NCBI RefSeq assembly: GCF_000702005.1
Contig: NZ_JNKI01000017.1
Location: 1-64,000 of the forward strand
Direction of reading: 5' to 3'
Source: Selenomonas sp. ND2010
GTDB lineage: Bacteria; Bacillota; Negativicutes; Selenomonadales; Selenomonadaceae
Length of the DNA: 64,000 nucleotides
The number at the start of each line of letters is the position of its first letter. Positions within the stretch are counted from its first letter, which is position 1. The translations under genes were made by a program, and so were the position numbers. The notes below the pieces were generated by a model. That model was given only the letters and a program-made list of their open reading frames with translations. It had not been told where the DNA came from and ran no database searches. Shown here in pieces: positions 26,263 to 33,495 of the stretch.

Positions 26263-26859
26263 TCAAACCTCCCTTACAGCTGCTCTGGAATCGCGATCAT
26301 CCTGCCCATCCATCAGCCAAAGACCAGCACGATAGCAGCGGAGGGCCAGACCAGCCGAAGCCATACAGAGGAGAAAGTCTGGTCCGGCCTGCAGTATCCC
26401 GCAGTAAAAAATTGCGGCCCACAAGGCAATGGGAGCATCGATAACGTAATTGGAAAACAAATAAAACCAGCTGATTCCCAGCAAATAGACAATGACCATT
26501 CCGCCAAAGTTCACGGCCAGCAGTGCGCGAAAAGAGATCCTGCTGATTTTCCGCGAAACTTTCCCGCAAAACCAAGCCTGCAAAGCAAAGCCCAGCAAAT
26601 ACCCAAACGTCGGCTGCAGCACATAGGCCGGGCCTCCCCCAGAAGCGAATACCGGAACTCCCATGAGCCCCAGTACGATATAAGCGGTCACAGCCACAGC
26701 GCCTAAACGGGCCCCCAAGATAAGTCCGGCCAACAGTGTAAACAGAAACTGCAGCGTGTAGACATCCGTTCCCACAGGAATCCACACAAAAGTGCCGATA
26801 GTAATCAAGGCAATGAAAAGGGCACAGCTTATCATTTCCCGAAGTTTTAGTTTTTTCAT
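26263..26859 (-). CDS. bioY: Biotin transporter substrate-binding (S) component BioY
   Basis: A 198-residue membrane protein with about six hydrophobic helices. LTIGTFVWIPVGTDVYTLQFLFTLLAGLILG (here: VWIPVGTDVYTLQ and LLAGLILGARLGA) and GGGPAYVLQPTFGYLLGF are characteristic of BioY. It takes up biotin alone or with the ECF module, whose EcfA/T genes are not seen here. The ATG at 26857-26859, nine bases after GGAG, is preferred to one immediately abutting that site. First gene of the operon, behind the BirA-type operator. Confidence 0.95.
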   Translation of the reverse strand: MKKLKLREMISCALFIALITIGTFVWIPVGTDVYTLQFLFTLLAGLILGARLGAVAVTAYIVLGLMGVPVFASGGGPAYVLQPTFGYLLGFALQAWFCGKVSRKISRISFRALLAVNFGGMVIVYLLGISWFYLFSNYVIDAPIALWAAIFYCGILQAGPDFLLCMASAGLALRCYRAGLWLMDGQDDRDSRAAVREV

Positions 26860-26897
26860 ATACAACATCTCCTACTCGTAATAAACCTACAGGCATT

Positions 26898-26926
26898 AGC
26901 ATACGACTCTCTTTATTAATTGTCAA
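26898..26926 (-). promoter_or_regulatory. Promoter of bioY-bioD-bioA
   Basis: A consensus TTGACA (26921-26926) and TATGCT (26898-26903) on the minus strand are 17 bases apart. The -35 element lies inside the left half of the BirA-type operator, so repressor binding would block RNA polymerase. Confidence 0.8.
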
Positions 26927-26951
26927 CTTTTATGTTATTTTTAGTTAACCA
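26920..26951. promoter_or_regulatory. BirA-type biotin operator
   Basis: TTGTCAACT (26920-26928), 14 bases, then AGTTAACCA (26943-26951) forms an imperfect palindrome matching the known BirA site pattern TTGTTAACC-N14-16-GGTTAACAA. It overlaps the bioY promoter -35. This predicts biotin-dependent repression by a bifunctional BirA encoded elsewhere. Confidence 0.75.
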
Positions 26952-27106
26952 AGCATATAGTGATAGTGACATTTTATCTGGCATTTAGCCCTTTCCAAAG
27001 ATATTTTGTAGTAATTTTGTAACATTTTATAGTTTTTTGTAGTCAATAACTAAAATTATTTATGAGTTCATAACAAAAACTTATTATCAGAAAGGGTGTT
27101 GTATGT
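26952..27106 (+). promoter_or_regulatory. AT-rich upstream region of the asparaginase gene
   Basis: A strongly AT-rich stretch between the divergent bioY operator and ansB. It contains the repeated motif TTTTGTAGT/TTTTTGTAGT and several possible -10 elements, but no single convincing promoter can be named. An AAAGGG ribosome site lies about ten bases before the ansB ATG. No other gene seen. Confidence 0.4.
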
Positions 27107-28174
27107 ATGAAAATGAAACGTCCATTGGCTGCCATGATGCTGGCTGCCATGATGGTCAGCGGCCACGGCTATGCGGGGGCTGCTGACAAGCCCGATGTCA
27201 AAGTTCTGGCAACCGGGGGAACGATTGCCGGAAGCGCTGCCTCTGACACTAAGACCACCGGTTACAAAGCCGGTGCCCTCGGCATCGACACATTATTAAA
27301 TGCCGTGCCCGAAGCAAAGAATTACGCAGACCTGTCTGGAGAACAGATTTGCAGCATCGACAGCAAGGACATGACCGATGATATCTGGCTCAAACTTGCC
27401 AAACGCTGCAATGCACTGCTCAGTGATAAAAAAGTTGACGGCATCGTCATCACCCATGGCACCGATACACTGGAAGAAACTGCCTACTTCCTGAACCTTA
27501 CGGTTAAGAGCACTAAACCCGTGGTTATCACCGGTGCCATGCGTCCAGCTACCGCCATAAGCGCCGATGGACCAATGAATCTCCTGAATGCCGTTCGCAT
27601 CGCAGCCGACAAAAAATCTGCCGGCCGCGGGGTTCTGGTTGCACTCAATGACCAGATTGATGCCGCCCGTAATGTCACCAAGACCAATACCACTTCCGTC
27701 AACACCTTCCAGTCCCCGCTGTTTGGTGCCCTTGGCGTAGTCAACGACGGCGTGCCCGAGTTCTACGGCCAAACCACCAGACTCAATACGGTCAAATCCG
27801 AATTTGATGTATCAAAACTCGACAAGCTCCCCTATGTCAAAGTCATTTACGGTACAGCCAACGATGATGCGCTGTTTGTCGACGCCGCCATCAAAGCTGG
27901 CGTAAAAGGCATCGTCTATGCTGGTACGGGCAACGGCTCTGTCCACAAAGATGCCGAAAAAGCACTGGCCAAAGCCAGTGAAGCGGGCATCATAGTCGTC
28001 CGCAGCACGCGTCTTGTCTCTGGCTCTGTCATTCCTGCCGAGCAGTCCTATATCGACGAGCACTTCATCGACGGAGATTCCCTTAACCCGCAGAAATGCC
28101 GTATCCTGCTGCAGCTGGCTTTGACCAAGACCAACGACCGCAAAGCTATCCAGGAAATGTTCCACAAATATTGA
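27107..28174 (+). CDS. ansB: Type II L-asparaginase, exported
   Basis: A 355-residue asparaginase that hydrolyses asparagine (and often glutamine) to aspartate and ammonia. A signal peptide covers about 1-26 (AAMMLAAMMVSG…GAA), so it acts in the periplasm. The catalytic ATGGTIAG places the nucleophile at T39, and VITHGTDTLEETAYFL holds the second Thr-Asp pair; TGAMRPATAISADGPMNLLNA follows (split: TGAMRPATAIS, DGPMNLLNA). It is the only complete plus-strand gene in the window and sits between the biotin and cbiE-cbiD genes. Confidence 0.95.
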   Translation: MKMKRPLAAMMLAAMMVSGHGYAGAADKPDVKVLATGGTIAGSAASDTKTTGYKAGALGIDTLLNAVPEAKNYADLSGEQICSIDSKDMTDDIWLKLAKRCNALLSDKKVDGIVITHGTDTLEETAYFLNLTVKSTKPVVITGAMRPATAISADGPMNLLNAVRIAADKKSAGRGVLVALNDQIDAARNVTKTNTTSVNTFQSPLFGALGVVNDGVPEFYGQTTRLNTVKSEFDVSKLDKLPYVKVIYGTANDDALFVDAAIKAGVKGIVYAGTGNGSVHKDAEKALAKASEAGIIVVRSTRLVSGSVIPAEQSYIDEHFIDGDSLNPQKCRILLQLALTKTNDRKAIQEMFHKY

Positions 28175-28212
28175 TTTTCTTCGCTAAATACTTTCTTTCC
28201 ATCTCCTCAAAG

Positions 28213-28258
28213 ACGAAAGGTCCATTGACTCTTAACTAAGAGTCAATGGACCTTTCGT
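28213..28258. terminator. Long perfect inverted repeat between convergent ansB and cbiE
   Basis: A 22-bp perfect stem: the left arm 28213-28234 begins ACGAAAGGTCC and the right arm 28237-28258 ends GGACCTTTCGT, with two central bases. Position 40 bases after ansB and 15 after cbiE suggests a bidirectional terminator, though neither side has a long T-run. The stem is unusually long for that role. Confidence 0.6.
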
Positions 28259-28273
28259 GCTAATTGCAGGCGA

Positions 28274-28927
28274 TTATTCTTCTACGATCAAAATGCCATT
28301 TTTCGCCTCAGGATAATTTTCTGCCTCCCTGAGCTGTATCGTCACTATGTTTTCATCGTCATAGGACAGGCGCGTGCAAATATGGAGCCTGGCCTCCCCC
28401 GACCAACCGCACTCCATCAAGATTGGCGGTATCGTCCGCGAAGTGAATTTTGCATCCGTCAGCATGCCGATGATGGCCCCCGCCTGATACAAAATTTTCT
28501 CCCGTTCCGGCTGACGCCCATGAAAACTCACCAAACGGGCATCATGCCAAGGAATAGCCAGACGGGCAAAGGCCAGCTGCATGGCGCTGATTCCCGGAAT
28601 AACATCGAGGTATTCCGGAGGGAATTCCCGTTTGACTGCATCTAGCAACGAATAATAACCGGGATCTCCAGATACCATGACCACCACATCATGTTCACGG
28701 ATTTCCTCATGGATAAAGGCCATTACGGCCTCAATATCTCGAGTCACCGCCATGGTATGCTGCCCAGCCGCAGCACCGCCGGCAGCATACTGTGCCAGTG
28801 CCCGCCGGCCTCCCACCAGAGCTTTTGCCCCCTCAATCGCCTTGCGGGCTAACGGTACCATATAATCCGGATTGCCGGGGCCAATTCCAGCAATGATAAT
28901 CTTATAAGTTACTCTGGTATTTTCCAT
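28274..28927 (-). CDS. cbiE: Cobalt-precorrin-7 C5-methyltransferase
   Basis: A 217-residue SAM-dependent tetrapyrrole methylase. IIAGIGPGNPDYMVPLARKAI is the family start, VVMVSGDPGYYSLLDAV and VIPGISAMQLAFARLAIPWHDA (split: VIPGISAMQLAFAR, PWHDARLVSFHGR) are CbiE/CobL-N blocks. It methylates C-5. It overlaps cbiD by 19 bases. Its usual partner CbiT is encoded separately at 23535 rather than adjacent or fused. Confidence 0.93.
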   Translation of the reverse strand: MENTRVTYKIIIAGIGPGNPDYMVPLARKAIEGAKALVGGRRALAQYAAGGAAAGQHTMAVTRDIEAVMAFIHEEIREHDVVVMVSGDPGYYSLLDAVKREFPPEYLDVIPGISAMQLAFARLAIPWHDARLVSFHGRQPEREKILYQAGAIIGMLTDAKFTSRTIPPILMECGWSGEARLHICTRLSYDDENIVTIQLREAENYPEAKNGILIVEE

Positions 28928-30021
28928 CCCAATGCCTCCCCGATTTCACTGGCGGTATCATCCATTCCCAATAACTCACCCTGCAAAGTCACCATAACCG
29001 TTCCGACTTTCATTTTTCCAAACAGATAGCGCTCTGCCCGGGCGCTGGCGCGCATGGCCAACGTCCGGCAAACCGTTTCCTTTAGCCCTGCCTGTTCCAA
29101 AATCACCAGTGCATCCTCAGTTGTGTTAGCGGCCAGCAATTTCTGCACCTTTTCCTGACTTAAACCGGCAGCTGCTGCATAGGCAGCCATCGTCTCAAGC
29201 CGTCCATCGGCGATGCGGTTGTGGGTATAAAAGACCCCAGCTGCCACTTTGCTGAGTTTTCCAATATGTCCAAAAAGCAATACCCGCTCCACCTTGCGCT
29301 CTGCCGCCGCCTCGAGCATAAAACCGATGAAGTTGCTGGTCTGTACCATAGATTCCGGGGGCAGCTCCCATGCCGTTGCAATGCGTTCGCCAATCTTGCC
29401 AGGAACAAATATCAGCTCATGAAAGCCGGCAGCTTTTGCCACATCAATCTGTGGCACCAGAGAATTTTTAAACCCTTCTTCCGACATCGGCCGAAGCACC
29501 CCCGTAGTGCCGATAACCGAAATGCCCCCTTCAACGCCTAGAATCGGATTCAGCGTCTGCTTGGCTAGTTCTACCCCTGCAGGAATAGAAATGGTTACTT
29601 CTAACGGCATCGCGTCCGTCCCCAGCACCTCTGCTACCACATTGCGAATTAACTGACGTGGGCCAGGATTGATGGATGGTTCTCCCACTGGCACAGACAA
29701 CCCCGGCTTTGTCACCGTTCCGATGCCCACCCCAGCCTTAAAAACTACGTTCGGCTTTTGCCCCGTCAAATGACGCGTCAAAGTAAAGACGGAAACGCCA
29801 TTGGTGATGTCCGGATCATCGCCAGAAAATTTCACCACCTCAGTCAGCAACCCCCCGTCTTTTTCCTGCACGTCTTTGATGGGAATTGTAAGCTTCGTAC
29901 CGTCTAACGCAGTAAGCTCAACTACCTGCCAGCTTTCTCCGGCCTCGTAGAGCAATGCGGCTTTCACGCCAGCCGCGGCACAAGCGCCAGTCGTATAACC
30001 ACTGCGCAGTTCTTTTCCCAT
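28909..30021 (-). CDS. cbiD: Cobalt-precorrin-5B C1-methyltransferase
   Basis: A 370-residue CbiD, an enzyme found only in the anaerobic pathway, methylating C-1. LRSGYTTGACAAAGVKAAL near the N-terminus, GDDPDITNGV, VGIGTVTKPGL, GEPSINPGPR and LFGHIGKLSKVAAGVFYTHN (20 residues) are family signatures. The ATG at 30019-30021 follows GAAGGTGA. First gene of cbiD-cbiE; no promoter was identified with confidence in the short gap upstream. Confidence 0.96.
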   Translation of the reverse strand: MGKELRSGYTTGACAAAGVKAALLYEAGESWQVVELTALDGTKLTIPIKDVQEKDGGLLTEVVKFSGDDPDITNGVSVFTLTRHLTGQKPNVVFKAGVGIGTVTKPGLSVPVGEPSINPGPRQLIRNVVAEVLGTDAMPLEVTISIPAGVELAKQTLNPILGVEGGISVIGTTGVLRPMSEEGFKNSLVPQIDVAKAAGFHELIFVPGKIGERIATAWELPPESMVQTSNFIGFMLEAAAERKVERVLLFGHIGKLSKVAAGVFYTHNRIADGRLETMAAYAAAAGLSQEKVQKLLAANTTEDALVILEQAGLKETVCRTLAMRASARAERYLFGKMKVGTVMVTLQGELLGMDDTASEIGEALGWKIPE

Positions 30022-30052
30022 GCGCTCACCTTCTCTTCTTTACGATAAACAG

Positions 30053-30080
30053 AATGCCTTCTTCTCAGGAAGAAGGCATT
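30053..30080. terminator. Intrinsic terminator after the YbhN-like gene
   Basis: AATGCCTTCTTC (30053-30064) pairs perfectly over 12 bp with GAAGAAGGCATT (30069-30080) around TCAG. The T-run is stronger on the plus-strand side, but both neighbouring genes are on the minus strand, so its job is probably to end the long envelope operon just after 30083. Confidence 0.6.
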
Positions 30081-30082
30081 TT

Positions 30083-31072
30083 TCATTTATTCAGCTGCCG
30101 ATTCAAGAAATCGCGGCCAAATACGGTCAATGTGTAATAAAGTCCAATCAGGAAGGGAATGTATTCGGCAATAAGCCGCCAGCATACGGCAATTATCCCG
30201 ACAGTACCTGCTGGGACCGTTTCGCTGAACAGGTAGACAAAACCACCTTCGGCCACACCGGAACCTCCAGGCGTCGGCGTAAAATAAAGCAGCATGTTCA
30301 AAAAGATCATGCGCCCCATTACCGTATACCAGTCGGCATCAGTCACACCCAGTCCTAAGAGCAGGCACGGCACAATGGCATAAATGCACAAAAGATTCAA
30401 CCCCGATTCGGCAAATACCAGCAGCATGCACTTAGGCGCCCTCGATAACAGGCTGATTGCGCACTTGGTATCGCGGTAGAAGGCAAACACCTTACGACGG
30501 CGCTGATTTTTCATGTTCTTGGTGGCCTTCACCACCACATAATCGAGATACCCACGGCGCGCCCCGATAACAATGGCCAGAATAACCACAAAGGCCGTAA
30601 GCGTAATCCCCATCAGCGTCGTATTCGACACACCGGGCAAAATCCCCTCATCATGCAAAAAGATAAAGGGCATACAAAGTACCAGGAAAAAAATCGACAA
30701 CAGGGTACGCACAATAACGAGTACCGTCGCTTTTCCCGTTGGTACGCCGGCATGGCGCAGGAACATCAGCTGGGCCACAGCACCACCGGTTGCTCCCGGC
30801 GTCAACAGTGCCAAAAAGTAATTGCCAAATACCACCTGCACCGCCTGGTACAAGGTTATTTTCTCATTTGAAATTTTCACCATATGCATCAAGCGGCTGC
30901 CATCAAAAAACATGCCAAGACTGACTGCCAGCACCGCTAATACAATCGACCACGGCTGAAACTTGTCCAGATTTTGCAGTGTATTGATATCCACCGTCGA
31001 ATAGATGACGATACCAGAAATAACCAACACCAACAAAATCAGAAACACAAACCGCTTATAAAATTTATTCAT
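30083..31072 (-). CDS. YbhN/LPG-synthase-type membrane protein (flippase-like domain)
   Basis: A 329-residue membrane protein with about eight hydrophobic helices of the UPF0104/lysylphosphatidylglycerol-synthase transmembrane-domain family. ALLTPGATGGAVAQLMFLRHAGVPTGKA (split: LLTPGATGGAVAQL, LRHAGVPTGKA) and TPTPGGSGVAEGGF are the family's two loops. The catalytic synthase domain is absent, so it is not itself an MprF; related stand-alone domains are thought to move lipids or glycolipids. Substrate unknown. It follows folE2 by 28 bases and ends the operon. Confidence 0.8.
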   Translation of the reverse strand: MNKFYKRFVFLILLVLVISGIVIYSTVDINTLQNLDKFQPWSIVLAVLAVSLGMFFDGSRLMHMVKISNEKITLYQAVQVVFGNYFLALLTPGATGGAVAQLMFLRHAGVPTGKATVLVIVRTLLSIFFLVLCMPFIFLHDEGILPGVSNTTLMGITLTAFVVILAIVIGARRGYLDYVVVKATKNMKNQRRRKVFAFYRDTKCAISLLSRAPKCMLLVFAESGLNLLCIYAIVPCLLLGLGVTDADWYTVMGRMIFLNMLLYFTPTPGGSGVAEGGFVYLFSETVPAGTVGIIAVCWRLIAEYIPFLIGLYYTLTVFGRDFLNRQLNK

Positions 31073-31100
31073 GCAAACCGTCCCTTAGGATAGCTTTCTA

Positions 31101-31889
31101 TCAAGCCAACGTTTCCTCATGCGAAGCATAAGCACTGTGATTGTGGATGGATTCATAGTTCTCACATTCAATGGAAAACCACGCCAGTCCTTCCAGCCCG
31201 CGCATAGCCAGCACGGTATCGCGAAGAATATCTTCCACAAATTTCGGATTTTCGTAGGCTGCTTCTGTGACAAATTTTTCATCTTCACGTTTCAGCAGTG
31301 GATAGATTGGCGACGATCCCTGCTTTTCCACCAGGTCGGCCAAATCTTCAATATAGATACACTCCACACCTTTTTGGAAACGAAGCTGAACGCGAGCTAC
31401 CGAACGCTGATTATGGGCTCCATACTGAGAAATTTCCTTACTGCAAGGACAAAGCGAGGTAAACGGGACATCAACCCCGAGCTGAAACTCCAGCTCACCG
31501 CCTCGCTCTTTCCGGCCCAGAAAACAACAGTCCAAATCAAGCACCGATTTCCGACCACTTACCGGAGCTGTTTTCTCCACGAAATACTTAAAGCTTAGTT
31601 CCACTTCTGCCGACTGTGCATCCAGCCGCTCTAGTGCCTCCATCAGCATCTTATCCATCTCCGGCTCAGCTAATGGTTTCTGACTCCATGGCATAAGGAT
31701 TTCCAGGAAACGACTCATATGCGTTCCCTTGTACTCACTGGGCAAAGCTACCGTGAAGCGTATGCGGGCCAGCACCTGCTGAAACCCGCCTTCTTTTGTT
31801 TTTATCAGGAATGGCAAATGCGCATCTTTGATTCCGACACGCTGTATCGCAATTCCACGGGCATCTTCCCGATTTTGTACATCTTGCAT
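31101..31889 (-). CDS. folE2: GTP cyclohydrolase I, type IB (FolE2)
   Basis: A 262-residue member of the FolE2/MptA family (COG1469), which opens GTP to dihydroneopterin triphosphate for folate synthesis and, unlike FolE, can use metals other than zinc. MQDVQNREDARGIAIQRVGI at the start, SRFLEIL, and FTSLCPCSKEISQYGAHNQR (with the catalytic Cys) are diagnostic. The ATG at 31887-31889 follows GAGGAA; longer starts overlap rpe without a ribosome site. Its place after rsgA-rpe is not the usual folate cluster. Confidence 0.92.
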   Translation of the reverse strand: MQDVQNREDARGIAIQRVGIKDAHLPFLIKTKEGGFQQVLARIRFTVALPSEYKGTHMSRFLEILMPWSQKPLAEPEMDKMLMEALERLDAQSAEVELSFKYFVEKTAPVSGRKSVLDLDCCFLGRKERGGELEFQLGVDVPFTSLCPCSKEISQYGAHNQRSVARVQLRFQKGVECIYIEDLADLVEKQGSSPIYPLLKREDEKFVTEAAYENPKFVEDILRDTVLAMRGLEGLAWFSIECENYESIHNHSAYASHEETLA

Positions 31890-31912
31890 ATCCGCTTTCC
31901 TCACTGAACGCA

Positions 31913-32557
31913 TCAACCGCGAATTGCCTTGATAGCCTCGCTGACATCATCCGCACCATAGACCGCCGAACCAGCTACCAACACATTGGCACCTGCCTCA
32001 CGAACCCGCTTACTGGTCTCCGGATTGATTCCACCATCTACCTCAATATCACAGGTAAAGCCCATATCCTGAATCGTATGATAGAGCATATGAATCTTGT
32101 CAAGCTGAGACTCGATGAATTTCTGGCCACCAAAGCCCGGATTAACGGTCATGATAAGGACCATATCCACATCGGCAATGAGTTCTTCAATCATCGCCAG
32201 CGATGTTCCCGGATTCAGCGCAATACCTGCTTTACAGCCAGCTGCTTTAATCTGCTGGATGATGCGATGAGGATGTTTTGCGGCCTCGACATGAAACGTG
32301 ATAATGTCAGCCCCAGCTTCAGCAAATGCCTCGATTTGCGTTTCCGGATGCTCTGTCATCAGATGAACATCAAACACGGCTTTTGAAGTTTGGCGAAGGC
32401 TCTTGACCACCGGTGACCCCAGCGTGATATTCGGCACAAAGGTACCATCCATTACATCGATATGAATGTATTCCGCCCCAGCATCGGTGACTTTCTTTAC
32501 TTCATCCGCCAAATGGGCAAAATCAGCCGACAGGATGGAGGGTGCTATCTTAATCAT
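31913..32557 (-). CDS. rpe: Ribulose-phosphate 3-epimerase
   Basis: A 214-residue TIM-barrel enzyme interconverting ribulose-5- and xylulose-5-phosphate in the pentose phosphate pathway. IAPSILSADFAHLADEV, YIHIDVMDGTFVPN, VHLMTEHPE, MTVNPGFGGQKF and DIEVDGGINPET are all present, including metal ligands and catalytic aspartates. It overlaps rsgA by four bases. rsgA-rpe adjacency is common in Firmicutes. Confidence 0.98.
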   Translation of the reverse strand: MIKIAPSILSADFAHLADEVKKVTDAGAEYIHIDVMDGTFVPNITLGSPVVKSLRQTSKAVFDVHLMTEHPETQIEAFAEAGADIITFHVEAAKHPHRIIQQIKAAGCKAGIALNPGTSLAMIEELIADVDMVLIMTVNPGFGGQKFIESQLDKIHMLYHTIQDMGFTCDIEVDGGINPETSKRVREAGANVLVAGSAVYGADDVSEAIKAIRG

Positions 32558-33462
32558 TTATATTCCTTCTTTCGCGCAATCTTTTGATTTTCTTTGATTT
32601 CTTCATAAATATTGACATATGCGTCATAGCGTTCTTTTGTGATGCAGCCAGCTTCTACGGCCTGCTTTATCGCACAGTCCGGCTCATGGGTATGACTGCA
32701 GGGCGCAAAGCGGCAAGCCGAAAGATACGGACGGAACTCCGGGAAATAACCAGGCAATTCCTGGATTTCAAGCTCCGTAAGTTCCATGGCACTAAACCCC
32801 GGTGTATCCACGATAAAGCCATCCCCATAGGAAAGCAATTCTGCTACGCGGGTGGTATGACGGCCGCGCTTTATCTTTGCACTGACTTGGCCCGTCTGCA
32901 AAGCCAGCCCAGCGTCAATGCGATTGAGGAGCGACGACTTGCCCACGCCAGAGGGACCGGCAAACACCGTTACCTCTCCCAAAAGACACTGACGCAGCGC
33001 ATCAATCCCCTCATTTTCTTCCGCCGAAACCCGCAGTACCGGATAACCGATCGCTTCATAGTCTTTAAGGAATGCCGCAATATCCCCTTCGTAGAGATCC
33101 TTTTTATTCACGCAGATAACAATCTTCGGAATCCCAGACCACTCCGCCAGAACCAAAAAACGATTCAAAAGCAGGGGATGAAGGTCCGGCTGCGCTGCGG
33201 CAAAGGTCAGCACAACCTGCGTTATATTGGCAACTGCCGGGCGTTTCAAAAGGCTCTGACGGGGAAGCTGTTCTTCCACCACCCCGCTCCCATCAGACAA
33301 GCGGTTGATGCGAACCAAATCCCCAGGCACTACGCCAGCACTCCGCCGGGTCTTTTTAAATTTTCCGCGCAATTTGCAGGTGACCATTTCCGGTCCATCC
33401 TGTCCTTCTGCAAGCACATAGAAAAAACTATTATATGCCTTTATGACTCGACCTTCTTGCAT
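32554..33462 (-). CDS. rsgA: Ribosome small-subunit-dependent GTPase A
   Basis: A 302-residue circularly permuted GTPase that helps mature the 30S subunit. An N-terminal OB-fold precedes the G4 motif CVNKKDL, then G1 in FAGPSGVGKSSLLNRI and G3 in FIVDTPGFSAME; the C-terminal zinc finger is CRFAPCSHTHEPDCAIKQA. Length and order are normal. It follows the PASTA kinase gene by 33 bases, the standard Firmicute arrangement. Confidence 0.97.
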   Translation of the reverse strand: MQEGRVIKAYNSFFYVLAEGQDGPEMVTCKLRGKFKKTRRSAGVVPGDLVRINRLSDGSGVVEEQLPRQSLLKRPAVANITQVVLTFAAAQPDLHPLLLNRFLVLAEWSGIPKIVICVNKKDLYEGDIAAFLKDYEAIGYPVLRVSAEENEGIDALRQCLLGEVTVFAGPSGVGKSSLLNRIDAGLALQTGQVSAKIKRGRHTTRVAELLSYGDGFIVDTPGFSAMELTELEIQELPGYFPEFRPYLSACRFAPCSHTHEPDCAIKQAVEAGCITKERYDAYVNIYEEIKENQKIARKKEYK

Positions 33463-33495
33463 GAACGCTCCTTTTTTCTAAACCATTACAAAGAA

